A stretch of 64,000 bases of DNA, from the NCBI RefSeq assembly GCF_023015805.1, contig NZ_JALKBA010000004.1:230227-294226 (forward strand), read 5' to 3'. The notes beneath the pieces were generated by a model. The model did not search any database and was not told the origin of the DNA. It worked only from the letters and a program-made list of their open reading frames with translations. Source of the DNA: Cellulophaga sp. F20128 (GTDB lineage: Bacteria > Bacteroidota > Bacteroidia > Flavobacteriales > Flavobacteriaceae). Made by a program: the position numbers and the translations under genes. Shown here one piece after another: positions 49,012-58,607 of the stretch (within the stretch, counting starts at the first letter, position 1; every line of letters begins with the position of its first letter).

Positions 49012-49374
49012 CATGATTTTTCTAATGAACTGAGATTAAAAAGTAGTCTTGTACGCTACTTTGATCACTATGAAAAAGAAAGTTTTAAAGCCATGCAACA
49101 AAGGGCCAAAGAAAAGAAGTTTCCCTTTGTTTACTTAGCTGATGAAGGTCAAAAAGTAACCCCAAAGTACGGTGCTGTAAGAACTCCACATGTGTTTCTT
49201 TTAGACAAGGAAAAAAGGGTTCAATACATTGGTACTTTTGATGATAATGCCAAGTCTCCTGAAAATGTTAAGGTACACTATATTGAAAATGCTATAGAAG
49301 CATTGGAAAACAAGGAGAAACCCAATCCTAACTTCACAAAGGCTATTGGGTGTCCAGTAAAGCGCATTCAATAA
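49012..49374 (+). pseudogene. 5'-truncated thioredoxin-family gene
   Basis: An ATG at 49093 opens 93 residues matching only the second half of AhpC/TSA-like thioredoxin proteins: FPFVYLADEGQKVTPKYGAVRTPHVFLLD with the cis-Pro, and the usual ending. The same frame runs upstream with plausible family sequence (FDHYEKESFKAM), back to a TGA near 49003. The first half, holding the CxxC active site, is missing. The product could not be a normal thioredoxin. It is probably a deletion remnant. Confidence 0.65.
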
Positions 49375-49420
49375 TTCTATTTTAATTGTATAACGGGCTA
49401 GGTAATGCTAGGACGTCAAG

Positions 49421-49456
49421 GCGGTTTCGATACTCTTCGAAACCGCTTTTTTTTTG
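49421..49456 (+). terminator. Strong terminator after the truncated thioredoxin gene
   Basis: GCGGTTTCGA (49421-49430) pairs perfectly with TCGAAACCGC (49437-49446), loop of six bases, then ten T residues. Confidence 0.92.
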
Positions 49457-49616
49457 GGGATATAGCTATTGCCCAGACCATATACTTTTAGGAATAGACC
49501 CCAACGGCATACGCTAAAAACAAGTACTACGTCTTTAAAGTGAATCCATTTTACTAACCCTTAATTCCTCCCCTAAAGAATCCTTGAATTTTCATCGATA
49601 AATAAGTGGCTTTGGT

Positions 49617-49641
49617 ATAGCCAATCCCTACAAACGTCTAT
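49617..49641. promoter_or_regulatory. 25-bp element, copy 2, before the TolC/MacB operon
   Basis: ATAGCC, a 13-base centre and GTCTAT match copy 1 at 47967-47991 in 20 of 25 positions. In both copies the right end is 28 bases before the -7 box, just upstream of the -33 region, which is the position expected for an activator. The LytTR response regulator encoded at 59713 is a candidate binder, by inference. Confidence 0.5.
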
Positions 49642-49645
49642 CGCC

Positions 49646-49677
49646 TTTGAGTAAGATGAGTTAGAATACCACCTTTG
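49646..49677 (+). promoter_or_regulatory. Promoter of the TolC/MacB operon
   Basis: TTTG at 49646-49649, 20 bases, then CACCTTTG at 49670-49677, one mismatch from TAnnTTTG; the ATG is 27 bases downstream. The imperfect -7 box fits a need for an activator. Confidence 0.5.
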
Positions 49678-49704
49678 AAGTGTTAATTTAAAAACATTCA
49701 AAAA

Positions 49705-51036
49705 ATGAAATTATATCTCATCCTTGCCAGTTTCTTCTTTGTGCAGATTGCTTTGGCACAAGATACAGTAACCACCACATCGGCCAAAGTATGGTCGTTA
49801 GAAGATTGTATCGTTTATGCCTTAGAAAACAATATCACCGTCAAAGAGGCTATCCTAAGTACAAACAATGCAGAAATAGACTATAGCAGGGCCAAATCGG
49901 CTCGATTGCCAAACCTATTTGGTAGTGCTACTCAAAGTTTTTCTAATGGTAACTCTATAGATCCGATTACAAGTAGTTATGTCACCAACCAGATTAACAG
50001 TACTAATGTGGGTATAAATAGTGTGGTGACCCTGTCTCAAGGAAATCAATTGAACAATCAAATTAAACAAAACAAACTGCGCTTAGAGCAAAGTGTCTTT
50101 TTGGAAGAGGTAGAGAAAAACAACATTGTTTTAACTATTTTAGAAACCTATTTACAAACCCTTTTTAGTAAAGAAAACATTGCTATTGCAGAAAGTAACT
50201 TAGCTGCTTCTGAAAAAGAGGTAAGTAGGGCTAAAGCGCGTTTGGATGCTGGTTCTATCGCCTTGAGCGACTATACCGAAGCCCAAAGTCAGGCTGCCAC
50301 AAACAACTACAATCTAATTGCTGCAAAAAACAATTACCAACAATACATCATAACCCTAAAACAACTCTTGGAACTTTCTCCTTTAGACGATTTAGAAATT
50401 GAAACCATTGATGAAAATATGGATTTGATAAACCTGGAACTCAATAAGGTAGCCGTGTATAGTAAAGCTTTGGATTATCTCCCAGAAATCCAGGTAAGTC
50501 AATTAAATATTGCCGTAAATGAAAAGGAATTAGAGATTGCTAAAGGGGGCTTTTTACCTACGCTTTCCCTAACAGGAAGTATGGGTTCTGGCTATACAAG
50601 TATCAATGACAATACGTTTACAGATCAGTTTGATGTGAATTTTAATCAGCGTCTTGGGTTGACCTTAAACATTCCAATTTTCAATAGAAATCAGACCAAA
50701 GCAGCCGTACAAACGGCCACCATAAATATTGAAAAAGCGGAGTTGCAAAAGCAGCAAACAGAAAAAGATATCTATAAAAAAGTAGAAACGGCCTTTCAAA
50801 ATGCAGTTTCGGCACAAGAACAAGTCATTGCAGCCGATGCCTCAAAAGATGCCGCTGAACAATCGTACAAACTGGCACAAAAAAAATATGAGTTAGGTGA
50901 TTTAAGCACTACCGATTTAGTGATTAACCAAAACACATTTACCAACGCCCAACAAAACTATTTACAGGCCAAATACCTCAATATTTTATACCATCAATTA
51001 TTACAATTTTATCAAGGAAATACTATCAAACTTTAA
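49705..51036 (+). CDS. TolC family outer membrane efflux protein
   Basis: A 443-residue exported protein with signal peptide (LILASFFFVQIALAQ). It has two TolC repeats: WSLEDCIVYALENNITVKEA early, and LTLNIPIFNRNQTKAAVQTA in the second half, each followed by long helices. It forms the outer duct of the pump with the adaptor and MacB-like genes that follow at spacings of 11, 6 and 2 bases. It is not closely similar to the TolC protein of the TetR operon in this window. Confidence 0.94.
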   Translation: MKLYLILASFFFVQIALAQDTVTTTSAKVWSLEDCIVYALENNITVKEAILSTNNAEIDYSRAKSARLPNLFGSATQSFSNGNSIDPITSSYVTNQINSTNVGINSVVTLSQGNQLNNQIKQNKLRLEQSVFLEEVEKNNIVLTILETYLQTLFSKENIAIAESNLAASEKEVSRAKARLDAGSIALSDYTEAQSQAATNNYNLIAAKNNYQQYIITLKQLLELSPLDDLEIETIDENMDLINLELNKVAVYSKALDYLPEIQVSQLNIAVNEKELEIAKGGFLPTLSLTGSMGSGYTSINDNTFTDQFDVNFNQRLGLTLNIPIFNRNQTKAAVQTATINIEKAELQKQQTEKDIYKKVETAFQNAVSAQEQVIAADASKDAAEQSYKLAQKKYELGDLSTTDLVINQNTFTNAQQNYLQAKYLNILYHQLLQFYQGNTIKL

Positions 51037-51047
51037 TACATACTACC

Positions 51048-52256
51048 ATGAAAAAAAATAAAAAACAGATCATTATAGGCAGCATCATAATCGTTGTACT
51101 TGCCATTGTAGGCTACTCATTTATAAAAGGAGATGATGCCCTCGTTGTTGAAGCAAAAACAGTAGCTGCTAAAAAAGCAAACGTAATCACTATGGTTACA
51201 GCCACAGGAAACATAGAGCCCATAACACAGGTAGAAGTTGGTACACAGGTATCTGGGGTCGTAGAAAAAATACACGTAGACTTCAACAGTATTGTAAAGG
51301 CAGGACAGCTGATTGCTGAATTGGACAAAACCAATCTTAATGCGGCTAAAACACAGTCACAAGCAGCTTATGATAATGCAATAAGTCAGAGAAACTACAC
51401 CCAAACCATTTACGAGCGACAAAAAACCTTATACGATAATCAAGTGATAAGTAAATCTGATTTTGATGAGGCAGCATTCAATTACCAAACAGCAAAAGGT
51501 ACGGCAACACAACGGTATTCAGACTTACAACAAGCACGAACTAATTTAGGGTATGCCAATATTTATTCGCCTATAGACGGAGTTGTTTTGTCTAGAGCTA
51601 TAGATGAAGGGCAGACCGTAGCCGCTAGTTTAAGCACACCAACACTGTTTACCATTGCACAAGATTTAAAAGAAATGCAAGTAGAAGCAGACGTAGATGA
51701 GGCTGATATAGGACAGGTAAAAGAAGGACAACGGGTCACTTTTACGGTGGATGCCTATATAGGGGAAACCTTTGAAGGCGAGGTTACCCAGGTAAGATTA
51801 GATCCAACTGTTACTTCAAATGTTGTTACGTATACAGTTGTAATTAAAGCAGATAATCCAGATTTAAAGTTAAAACCAGGCTTAACAGCAACCATTTCTA
51901 TTTATACCCTAGAGTTGAATAAGGTGCTAACTGCGGAAGCCAAAGCCATTAACTTTAAACCGGAAACAGAAACCTTAGTAACCTATAATGCACAACATCA
52001 ATTAGAGGCTAATAATAGCGAAAGATCTCGAGAAGGAACCACACTTTGGGTGTTGGGAACTAATGGAGCTATAACTCCTAAAACCGTAACACTTGGTGCA
52101 AGTGATGGTGTAAATGTGCAACTATTAAGTGGTGTTTCAGAAGGAGAAAAACTTGTATATAGTTTAAAAGCTGTTGCGAAATCAGAAGTTAGTGCTGTAG
52201 CTAAAAGCGAAAGTCCTTTTATGCCACAACGACCAGGAGGTAACAAGAAAAAATAA
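51048..52256 (+). CDS. MacA/HlyD-type efflux adaptor
   Basis: A 402-residue protein anchored by an N-terminal helix (about 6-25). The lipoyl halves are VEKIHVDFNSIVKAGQLIAELD and ANIYSPIDGVVLSRAIDEGQTV, with a helical hairpin between them (about 95-165), then a beta-barrel (EADVDEADIGQVKEGQRVTF) and a membrane-proximal domain ending at a basic tail. MacA-type adaptors couple the MacB pump to TolC. Confidence 0.94.
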   Translation: MKKNKKQIIIGSIIIVVLAIVGYSFIKGDDALVVEAKTVAAKKANVITMVTATGNIEPITQVEVGTQVSGVVEKIHVDFNSIVKAGQLIAELDKTNLNAAKTQSQAAYDNAISQRNYTQTIYERQKTLYDNQVISKSDFDEAAFNYQTAKGTATQRYSDLQQARTNLGYANIYSPIDGVVLSRAIDEGQTVAASLSTPTLFTIAQDLKEMQVEADVDEADIGQVKEGQRVTFTVDAYIGETFEGEVTQVRLDPTVTSNVVTYTVVIKADNPDLKLKPGLTATISIYTLELNKVLTAEAKAINFKPETETLVTYNAQHQLEANNSERSREGTTLWVLGTNGAITPKTVTLGASDGVNVQLLSGVSEGEKLVYSLKAVAKSEVSAVAKSESPFMPQRPGGNKKK

Positions 52257-52262
52257 AGAACC

Positions 52263-53006
52263 ATGAGTAAAGCAATCATTAAAATAGAAGATTTAAAACG
52301 AGAGTTTGTCATGGGAACCGAAACGGTGCATGCGCTAAAAGGTATTTCGTTTGATATTAAAGAAGGTGAATTTGTAACCATTATGGGGTCTAGTGGTTCT
52401 GGTAAAAGTACCATGCTAAATATTTTAGGATGCTTAGACCAACCCACCTCAGGAACTTATGACATTGATGGCGTAGGAGTAAAAGACCTCAGTAGAAATG
52501 AATTAGCGACCATTAGAAACGAGAAGATTGGTTTTATATTTCAATCCTATAATTTGTTAGCGAGAACATCTGCTCTTGAAAACGTAGAATTACCGTTGTT
52601 ATACAACAGCAATGTATCTACAGAAGAGCGCAGAAAACGGGCTATTGAAGCATTAGAAAAAGTAGGATTAGGGGATCGTTTGCAACATACACCTTCCCAA
52701 CTTTCTGGCGGACAACAACAACGGGTGGCTATTGCCAGATCGTTGGTAAACAATCCGGTAATGATCCTAGCAGATGAAGCCACAGGAAACTTAGACACAC
52801 GCACCTCTTACGAGATCATGTCCTTATTTCAAGAGTTAAACAAGCAAGGAATTACCATCACCTTTGTAACGCACGAGCCAGATATTGCAACCTTTAGCAG
52901 TAGAACCATTGTATTAAAAGATGGTGAAATTATGCAAGATTATAAAAATCATACGATACAGTCTGCAGCAAACGAATTAGCGAAATTACCTAAACAAGAC
53001 CATTAA
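52263..53006 (+). CDS. MacB-type ABC transporter ATPase
   Basis: A 247-residue ATPase with Walker [10 protein letters not shown], signature [15 protein letters not shown] and Walker [13 protein letters not shown]. In this last motif Ala replaces the usual Pro of DEPT. In E. coli the ATPase is fused to the MacB membrane part; here it is separate. It starts six bases after the adaptor gene and ends two bases before the permease gene. Confidence 0.95.
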   Translation: MSKAIIKIEDLKREFVMGTETVHALKGISFDIKEGEFVTIMGSSGSGKSTMLNILGCLDQPTSGTYDIDGVGVKDLSRNELATIRNEKIGFIFQSYNLLARTSALENVELPLLYNSNVSTEERRKRAIEALEKVGLGDRLQHTPSQLSGGQQQRVAIARSLVNNPVMILADEATGNLDTRTSYEIMSLFQELNKQGITITFVTHEPDIATFSSRTIVLKDGEIMQDYKNHTIQSAANELAKLPKQDH

Positions 53007-53008
53007 TT

Positions 53009-54229
53009 ATGAGACTATTAAATTTATTAAAAATCGCGTTTAAAGCTATTGTTCTTAACAAAATGAGAACCTTGCTAACTATGTTGGGCATCATCATTGG
53101 TGTGGCTTCTGTAATTGCCATGTTGGCTATAGGAGAAGGATCTAAAGAAAGTATTCGCACCAACATTTCCGCAATGGGTTCTAATATGATAACTATAAAA
53201 GCAGGAGCTGATGTTCGAGGCGGTGTAAGACAAGAAGCAAGTGTTATGGAATCGCTTACGTTAAGTGATTATGAAGCTATTAAAGCACAGTCTACACTGT
53301 TAAGTTATAGTTCTCCAGTGGTAGAGGGTAGAGGTCAGGTTATAAACGGTTCTAATAACTGGCCATCCTCTATTTATGGTGTTAATCCTGAATATTTAAG
53401 CATTAAAGTGGTGGACTTACAAAGCGGGAGTATGTTTACAGATGCAGAGGTGCAAACAGCTTCTAAAGTTGCTGTAATTGGTCAAACCGTTGTAGATAAT
53501 GTGTTTTCTGATGGGCAAGATCCAGTTGGGCAAATGATTCGTTTTAATAATATTCCGTTTAAAGTCATTGGTGTTTTAGAAGAAAAAGGAGAAAACACCT
53601 TTGGCCAAGACCAGGATGATGTGGTTATTGCACCTTATACAACAGTACAAAAACGTATTTTAGCGATCAATCATTTAAATCAAATTATTTCATCTGCAAT
53701 TAGTGAGGAAGAAGCGCCAAATGCTGTTATAGAAGTCTCTAAAATTTTACGTGAACAACACAAATTAACCGATAATGATACAGATGATTTTTCCGTGCGT
53801 TCTATGGAAGAGTTAATTTCAACCTTTAGTTCTACCAGCGAAATGCTGACCATTCTATTAGTTGCAGTAGCTAGTATTTCTTTATTAATTGGAGGTATTG
53901 GCATTATGAATATCATGTATGTATCTGTAAAAGAACGAACTAAAGAGATTGGATTGCGCATGGCAGTAGGAGGAAAGGGGTCCGACATCTTAATGCAGTT
54001 TTTAATAGAAGCCATTTTAATTAGTATAACTGGTGGTGTTTTGGGTGTATTATTAGGGCTTGGAGCAACGGTGTTTATCGAAAAATTCTTAAATTGGCCT
54101 ACAAGCGTAGCGATGTATTCTATTGTCATCTCTTTTGCAGTATGTGCTGTAACAGGAATCTTTTTTGGATGGTATCCAGCGCGGAAAGCTTCAGCTTTAG
54201 ACCCTATAACCGCTTTGCGTTACGAGTAA
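53009..54229 (+). CDS. MacB-type ABC permease
   Basis: A 406-residue membrane protein. Helix 1 (about 18-42, LLTMLGIIIGVASVIAML) is followed by the MacB periplasmic domain (about 45-275) and three C-terminal helices with SISLLIGGIGIMNIMYVSVKE, then EIGLRMAVGGKG as coupling loop. The final FFGWYPARKASALDPITALRYE is the typical end. Such pumps export antibiotics, siderophores or peptides from the periplasm. Confidence 0.95.
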   Translation: MRLLNLLKIAFKAIVLNKMRTLLTMLGIIIGVASVIAMLAIGEGSKESIRTNISAMGSNMITIKAGADVRGGVRQEASVMESLTLSDYEAIKAQSTLLSYSSPVVEGRGQVINGSNNWPSSIYGVNPEYLSIKVVDLQSGSMFTDAEVQTASKVAVIGQTVVDNVFSDGQDPVGQMIRFNNIPFKVIGVLEEKGENTFGQDQDDVVIAPYTTVQKRILAINHLNQIISSAISEEEAPNAVIEVSKILREQHKLTDNDTDDFSVRSMEELISTFSSTSEMLTILLVAVASISLLIGGIGIMNIMYVSVKERTKEIGLRMAVGGKGSDILMQFLIEAILISITGGVLGVLLGLGATVFIEKFLNWPTSVAMYSIVISFAVCAVTGIFFGWYPARKASALDPITALRYE

Positions 54230-54236
54230 ATAAATT

Positions 54237-55280
54237 ATGTACAAAAACAAAACAATAACAATCTTATCACATGTGTTAGTTTGGCTAACATTAGTGTGTT
54301 TGCCTTACTTACTATCGTATGGACAAGATCAAGAAATTAATAGAGTTATTGCTCATTTTTGGATTCCTTTATTCTTTTCAGTAATTATCTTTTACTTTAA
54401 CTATTTTGTATTAGTAGATCGCTTTTTGTTTCCTAAAAAAACAATAGTATTTATTCTCATAAATTCAGTCATTATCGTCTTGTTCTTATTTTTAAAAGAA
54501 TATATTGAAGATAATTTTTTTCAAAATATTATAAAAAAACGCAGTGAAAATACAGAGAGAATTAGACCACCATTTAATATGGCTATCTACATCCAACTGT
54601 TGTCCTATTTAGCGCCTTTATTCTTTTCCATTGCTTTAAAATCTACAAAACGATGGGTTAAAACAGAAGCAGAACGCAAAGAAGCTACTAATTTTAAGTT
54701 GAAATCAGAATTACAGCATTTGCACTATCAATTGCAACCGCATTTCTTTTTTAACTCCTTAAATAATATTTATTCCTTAGTCGACATTTCACCAGATCAG
54801 GCTAAAACGTCTATTCACAGTTTAAGTAAACTGATGCGATACATGTTGTACGAAACCAATTTAGCGGTTGTACCACTGACGAAGGAAATTGATTTTCTTG
54901 AAAAGTATATCGATTTAATGAAATTAAGGGTTTCTGATAAAACGGTTGTTACATCCAATTTTCCAAGAACAGAAACAGCTATTGAAATTGCACCTTTGTT
55001 ATTTATTTCGCTTATTGAAAATGCGTTTAAACATGGGGTATCTGCCACCAAAGAAAGCGAAATTAACATCGTGATGAGCACTGAGAATAAAACAGTTTTA
55101 TTTTCGGTTGAAAACAACAATTTTCCCAAGAAGACAAACGATAAAAGTGGTTCTGGCATTGGACTTAAAAATTTAGAAAAACGATTGGAGTTGTTGTATC
55201 CAGGTAAATTTAGCTTTGAAACTAGTTTAAAAGAGGATCGCTTTCTAGTAAGCTTAAAAATAGAAACGGATGACGTATAA
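54237..55280 (+). CDS. LytS-type sensor histidine kinase
   Basis: A 347-residue kinase of the His_kinase (PF06580) class. Four membrane helices lie within residues 8-135. The acceptor His is in LQPHFFFNSLNNIYSL. The ATPase domain has SLIENAFKHG and SGSGIGLKNLEKRL. It follows the MacB permease gene by seven bases, so it is in the pump operon. A matching LytTR regulator is normally adjacent; here it is found 4.4 kb away at 59713. A stimulus such as envelope stress or a pump substrate is likely but not shown. Confidence 0.93.
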   Translation: MYKNKTITILSHVLVWLTLVCLPYLLSYGQDQEINRVIAHFWIPLFFSVIIFYFNYFVLVDRFLFPKKTIVFILINSVIIVLFLFLKEYIEDNFFQNIIKKRSENTERIRPPFNMAIYIQLLSYLAPLFFSIALKSTKRWVKTEAERKEATNFKLKSELQHLHYQLQPHFFFNSLNNIYSLVDISPDQAKTSIHSLSKLMRYMLYETNLAVVPLTKEIDFLEKYIDLMKLRVSDKTVVTSNFPRTETAIEIAPLLFISLIENAFKHGVSATKESEINIVMSTENKTVLFSVENNNFPKKTNDKSGSGIGLKNLEKRLELLYPGKFSFETSLKEDRFLVSLKIETDDV

Positions 55281-55384
55281 GGCTCCTGCTTTTTTTAAGT
55301 GGTATTGCAAAGGATAAACCCAATTCATCTAAAATTACTAAAGTGTTGTAATTCCCAAATCAGGATTTGTTTAAATTTTAATAT

Positions 55385-57184
55385 ATGAAGGACGCCTCTA
55401 AGCAAACTCTTTTAGAGCTTTTTAAAAAACTTTGGAACTATGTAAAACCGTATAAAAATTTGGTAATTGCATCCTTAGTCCTAACTATTATTGGTTCATT
55501 TTTGGCACAAGTTAATGCCTTGGTATTGCGTTACACCGTTGATGAACTAACGACCTTAAGTGATTCCAATAAAACCGTAGAAGCTGGTTTTACGCTCTTA
55601 ACTACAATTAGTATTATTCTTTTGTTAAAGGAAGGTATTTATGCATTGGTACAATTTGGTCAAAAGTTCTATGGAGAAAAAATGAAAATTTACATTTCAA
55701 AGGACTTTGCACAAAATATTGTAGAGCGAATATTGACCTATAAAATGGCTTTTTATAGCTCTCCAACGAATGAAAGTGGCAAATTACAAACTAGAATAGA
55801 TTTGGGGGTATCAAGCCTTACTCAGTTAGTAAAAAACTTCTTTATTGATATATTACCTTTATTCTTTAATGCGGTTGTCGCTTTAATTATCATGTTTAAC
55901 GCCAATATATATGTTGGGTTTGTAAGTCTTGCAATTATTCCGCTTTTTTTCTACATCAGCAGCCTGCAGGCTAAAAAGCTAAAAGGCTTTAGACGAACCA
56001 TGAGAAAATATAGAGAGACAAAAAATAATGGTATCATTAGTTTAATAAATTCCATAACCGTTATAAAATCTTTTACAAGAGAAGATTTTGAAAGTAACAA
56101 GCATGAAGCAATTCAGTTAGACATGACTGAAAATCAATTGCAAACAAGAAAATTAAGCTTCTTATTTGACGGACTAAAGAAATTTACAGAACAATTTGGA
56201 GTCGTTATTATTATCATATTAACCGCTTATTTTGTTTTAAATGGAAGTATGACTATTGGCGCTATAATGTTTCATATTTTATTGTTTAACAATGTATCGG
56301 CCCCCATACAACAATTACATCGCATCTATGATGAAGTACAAGATGCGATAATATATTCTGATGCCTTTTTTGAGATTATGGAAGCAGATGACGAAACAGA
56401 ATTAAGCGGAACCTATATTCCTAAAAAAGTTACAGGTACTTTTGAGGTTAAAAATGTAGATTTTGCGTATCCTAACGGAACAAAAGCCCTTTATGATGTT
56501 TCCATGGTTATTAAACCCAATACCATAAATGCCCTGGTTGGTTTAAGTGGAGCTGGTAAAAGCACAGTAATTAATTTGTTAGATAAATTCTATGCCCCAA
56601 CTTCTGGTAAAATACTTTTAGATGGAATTGATTTACAAGAGTACGATACGCATTGGTTACGCGCCAATATAGGATTGGTACTACAAAAAAATCATATCTT
56701 TAATGGAAGTATTAGAGAAAACATCCTTTATGGAAAGGAAGATGCTACAGAGAAAGAGATTGTAGCCGCAGCAAAACAAGCCTATATCCATGCACAAATT
56801 ATTCAATTGCCAGATGGCTATAATTCAAAAGCAACGTTACTCTCGGGAGGTCAACAACAGCGTGTTTCTATAGCTCGATTGTTTTTAAAAAATCCTCCTA
56901 TTATTTTCCTTGATGAACCTACTGCAAGTTTGGATGCAGTAGCTACAGAAAAAATTAAAAAAAGTTTAGATGGCATAAAAAAAGGGCGAACAGTAATCGT
57001 TATTTCCCATAGTATTTCTCAAATAATAGATGCCGAAAATGTTATTGTTTTAGAAAAAGGAAAGGTAATGGAACAAGGTACACATGAAGCATTGTATGAC
57101 AATGAGAGTGCCTATTATAAAATTTTTAATGCGATGGCCAATAGCTTAAATATCGATAAAATTAAAAATACCTTAAAGGAATAA
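55385..57184 (+). CDS. ABC exporter, fused permease-ATPase
   Basis: A 599-residue half-transporter. Six membrane helices occupy residues 1-325 and the ATPase follows from about 350, with Walker A GLSGAGKST, signature [16 protein letters not shown] and Walker B IIFLDEPTASLD. It would work as a homodimer exporting a lipid, peptide or drug. It begins 105 bases after the LytS-type kinase gene and sits between that kinase and its likely response regulator, as if inserted there. Confidence 0.94.
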   Translation: MKDASKQTLLELFKKLWNYVKPYKNLVIASLVLTIIGSFLAQVNALVLRYTVDELTTLSDSNKTVEAGFTLLTTISIILLLKEGIYALVQFGQKFYGEKMKIYISKDFAQNIVERILTYKMAFYSSPTNESGKLQTRIDLGVSSLTQLVKNFFIDILPLFFNAVVALIIMFNANIYVGFVSLAIIPLFFYISSLQAKKLKGFRRTMRKYRETKNNGIISLINSITVIKSFTREDFESNKHEAIQLDMTENQLQTRKLSFLFDGLKKFTEQFGVVIIIILTAYFVLNGSMTIGAIMFHILLFNNVSAPIQQLHRIYDEVQDAIIYSDAFFEIMEADDETELSGTYIPKKVTGTFEVKNVDFAYPNGTKALYDVSMVIKPNTINALVGLSGAGKSTVINLLDKFYAPTSGKILLDGIDLQEYDTHWLRANIGLVLQKNHIFNGSIRENILYGKEDATEKEIVAAAKQAYIHAQIIQLPDGYNSKATLLSGGQQQRVSIARLFLKNPPIIFLDEPTASLDAVATEKIKKSLDGIKKGRTVIVISHSISQIIDAENVIVLEKGKVMEQGTHEALYDNESAYYKIFNAMANSLNIDKIKNTLKE

Positions 57185-57233
57185 AATTTTAATTTTAAAT
57201 GAATACCAACCCTAAATAACAAAACGAAAGACT

Positions 57234-58547
57234 ATGAAACATTCAATTTTAATTATTCTTATCGTCTTTTCCTTGGGTCCCATTTCTGCGCATGAAGGGG
57301 GGCATGGTACCCTATTAAAACAATGGACAATACAACCAACCAATGAAATCATAGCAGGCGATTTTATTAAAGTTGAAAATGATCAGGTATGGTTAATGCA
57401 AGGCAATCATACGGCGAAAGCCTATCTTATTTCAGATTTTTCTGTTGCAGACCAAAAGTATATTACAACAAGAAACGAACTCATTCATGCATTGAATAGT
57501 AGTTCAACAAATACTTTGTTTTTAAATTATAATACAGCCCTGATCCTTATGGGTTTTCTGTTCCTAATCTTCTCCATTTTTCAATTGACAAAACAAAGAA
57601 AACTAGTACATCTAAGTTACGGATTTCTCGGTATTGGGTTGCTCGTATTTGTTTCCTGTAAAAACACAACAACCTCCAAAAAACCCACGCTGAACCTTCC
57701 GCAAAATGATGTTAGCTTTATGCAATCACTTTTTGAAAAATTTAAAGGTGTTAAAACACATTCAGACGAAAACTATCTGTATATATCATCAAATGGTTTA
57801 CCAGATCACAATATGATGGTGGGTATAACAAACTGGCAACAGCAAGTTCCTATCAATCAGAATTACTCAGGTACCAATAGTTGGGCCATACCTACGCATC
57901 CAAAAATGGCAGTACATCCCTTATCTACGAAAACCAATTTGTTAAAAGGGGCCATTGCTGTTGCTGTAAATGGAATTCCTATTTTTAACCCATTGAATAA
58001 TAGGGGAGAAGATGCTAATGCTATTGGAGAATTAGATCATTGGGGCGGACATTGTGGACGGGCAGATGATTATCATTACCATTTACCACCCTTGCATTTG
58101 CAAGAACAAGTAGGTGCCGGAAACCCTATTGCTTATGCGGTTGATGGCTTTCCTGTTTATGGTGAAACAACAGCTACCTTGGACAAATATTTAGGGACAA
58201 TGAATGCCGATGGATCTTACCAATACCACACCATTAAAAATTACCCTTATTTTATTGCAGCAATGCGGGGAGAAGTACAATTAGACCCAAAAACAAAAGC
58301 ACCAGAAAATCAAGTTTATCCGCAACCTAGAACACAAGAATTACGCCCGGCATTAAGACCGTTAAGAGGCGCTGAAATTGTAGGTTTTAAAAAGACAAAC
58401 ACTAATTCCTATGCCTTAACCTATCAATTAGATGCAAAAGAATATATCATAAATTATAGTTGGGATAGCGAAGATACTTATACCTATCAATTTGTAAACT
58501 CAGAGGGCACATCAACAATTGAAACCTATAAACCGAGACACAAATGA
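57234..58547 (+). CDS. YHYH domain membrane protein
   Basis: A 437-residue protein. A signal peptide (about 1-19) is followed by a His-containing start of the mature chain (HEGGHG) and a small domain (to about 95). Two helices (about 100-118 and 128-143) come next, and then the YHYH domain (about 160-435). That domain has GHCGRADDYHYHLPP as hallmark, AYAVDGFPVYGE and SYQYHTIKNYPYFIAAMRG. The many His suggest metal binding, copper or calcium. The function of YHYH proteins is unknown. The second helix resembles an internal lipoprotein signal (LLVFVSC), hinting at a fusion of two once-separate proteins. Confidence 0.85.
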   Translation: MKHSILIILIVFSLGPISAHEGGHGTLLKQWTIQPTNEIIAGDFIKVENDQVWLMQGNHTAKAYLISDFSVADQKYITTRNELIHALNSSSTNTLFLNYNTALILMGFLFLIFSIFQLTKQRKLVHLSYGFLGIGLLVFVSCKNTTTSKKPTLNLPQNDVSFMQSLFEKFKGVKTHSDENYLYISSNGLPDHNMMVGITNWQQQVPINQNYSGTNSWAIPTHPKMAVHPLSTKTNLLKGAIAVAVNGIPIFNPLNNRGEDANAIGELDHWGGHCGRADDYHYHLPPLHLQEQVGAGNPIAYAVDGFPVYGETTATLDKYLGTMNADGSYQYHTIKNYPYFIAAMRGEVQLDPKTKAPENQVYPQPRTQELRPALRPLRGAEIVGFKKTNTNSYALTYQLDAKEYIINYSWDSEDTYTYQFVNSEGTSTIETYKPRHK

Positions 58548-58607
58548 AGCATTCAAAATTTTTAATACCCCTACTTTTCATTTGTAGACACAAATTAGAT
58601 GACAATC

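Noticed and set aside
51998..52447. A 149-codon reverse-strand frame across the adaptor/ATPase junction
   Set aside because: It is antisense to two well-supported genes and has no recognisable motif.
53680..54129. A 149-codon reverse-strand frame opposite the MacB permease
   Set aside because: Its hydrophobic look comes from the antisense of membrane helices.
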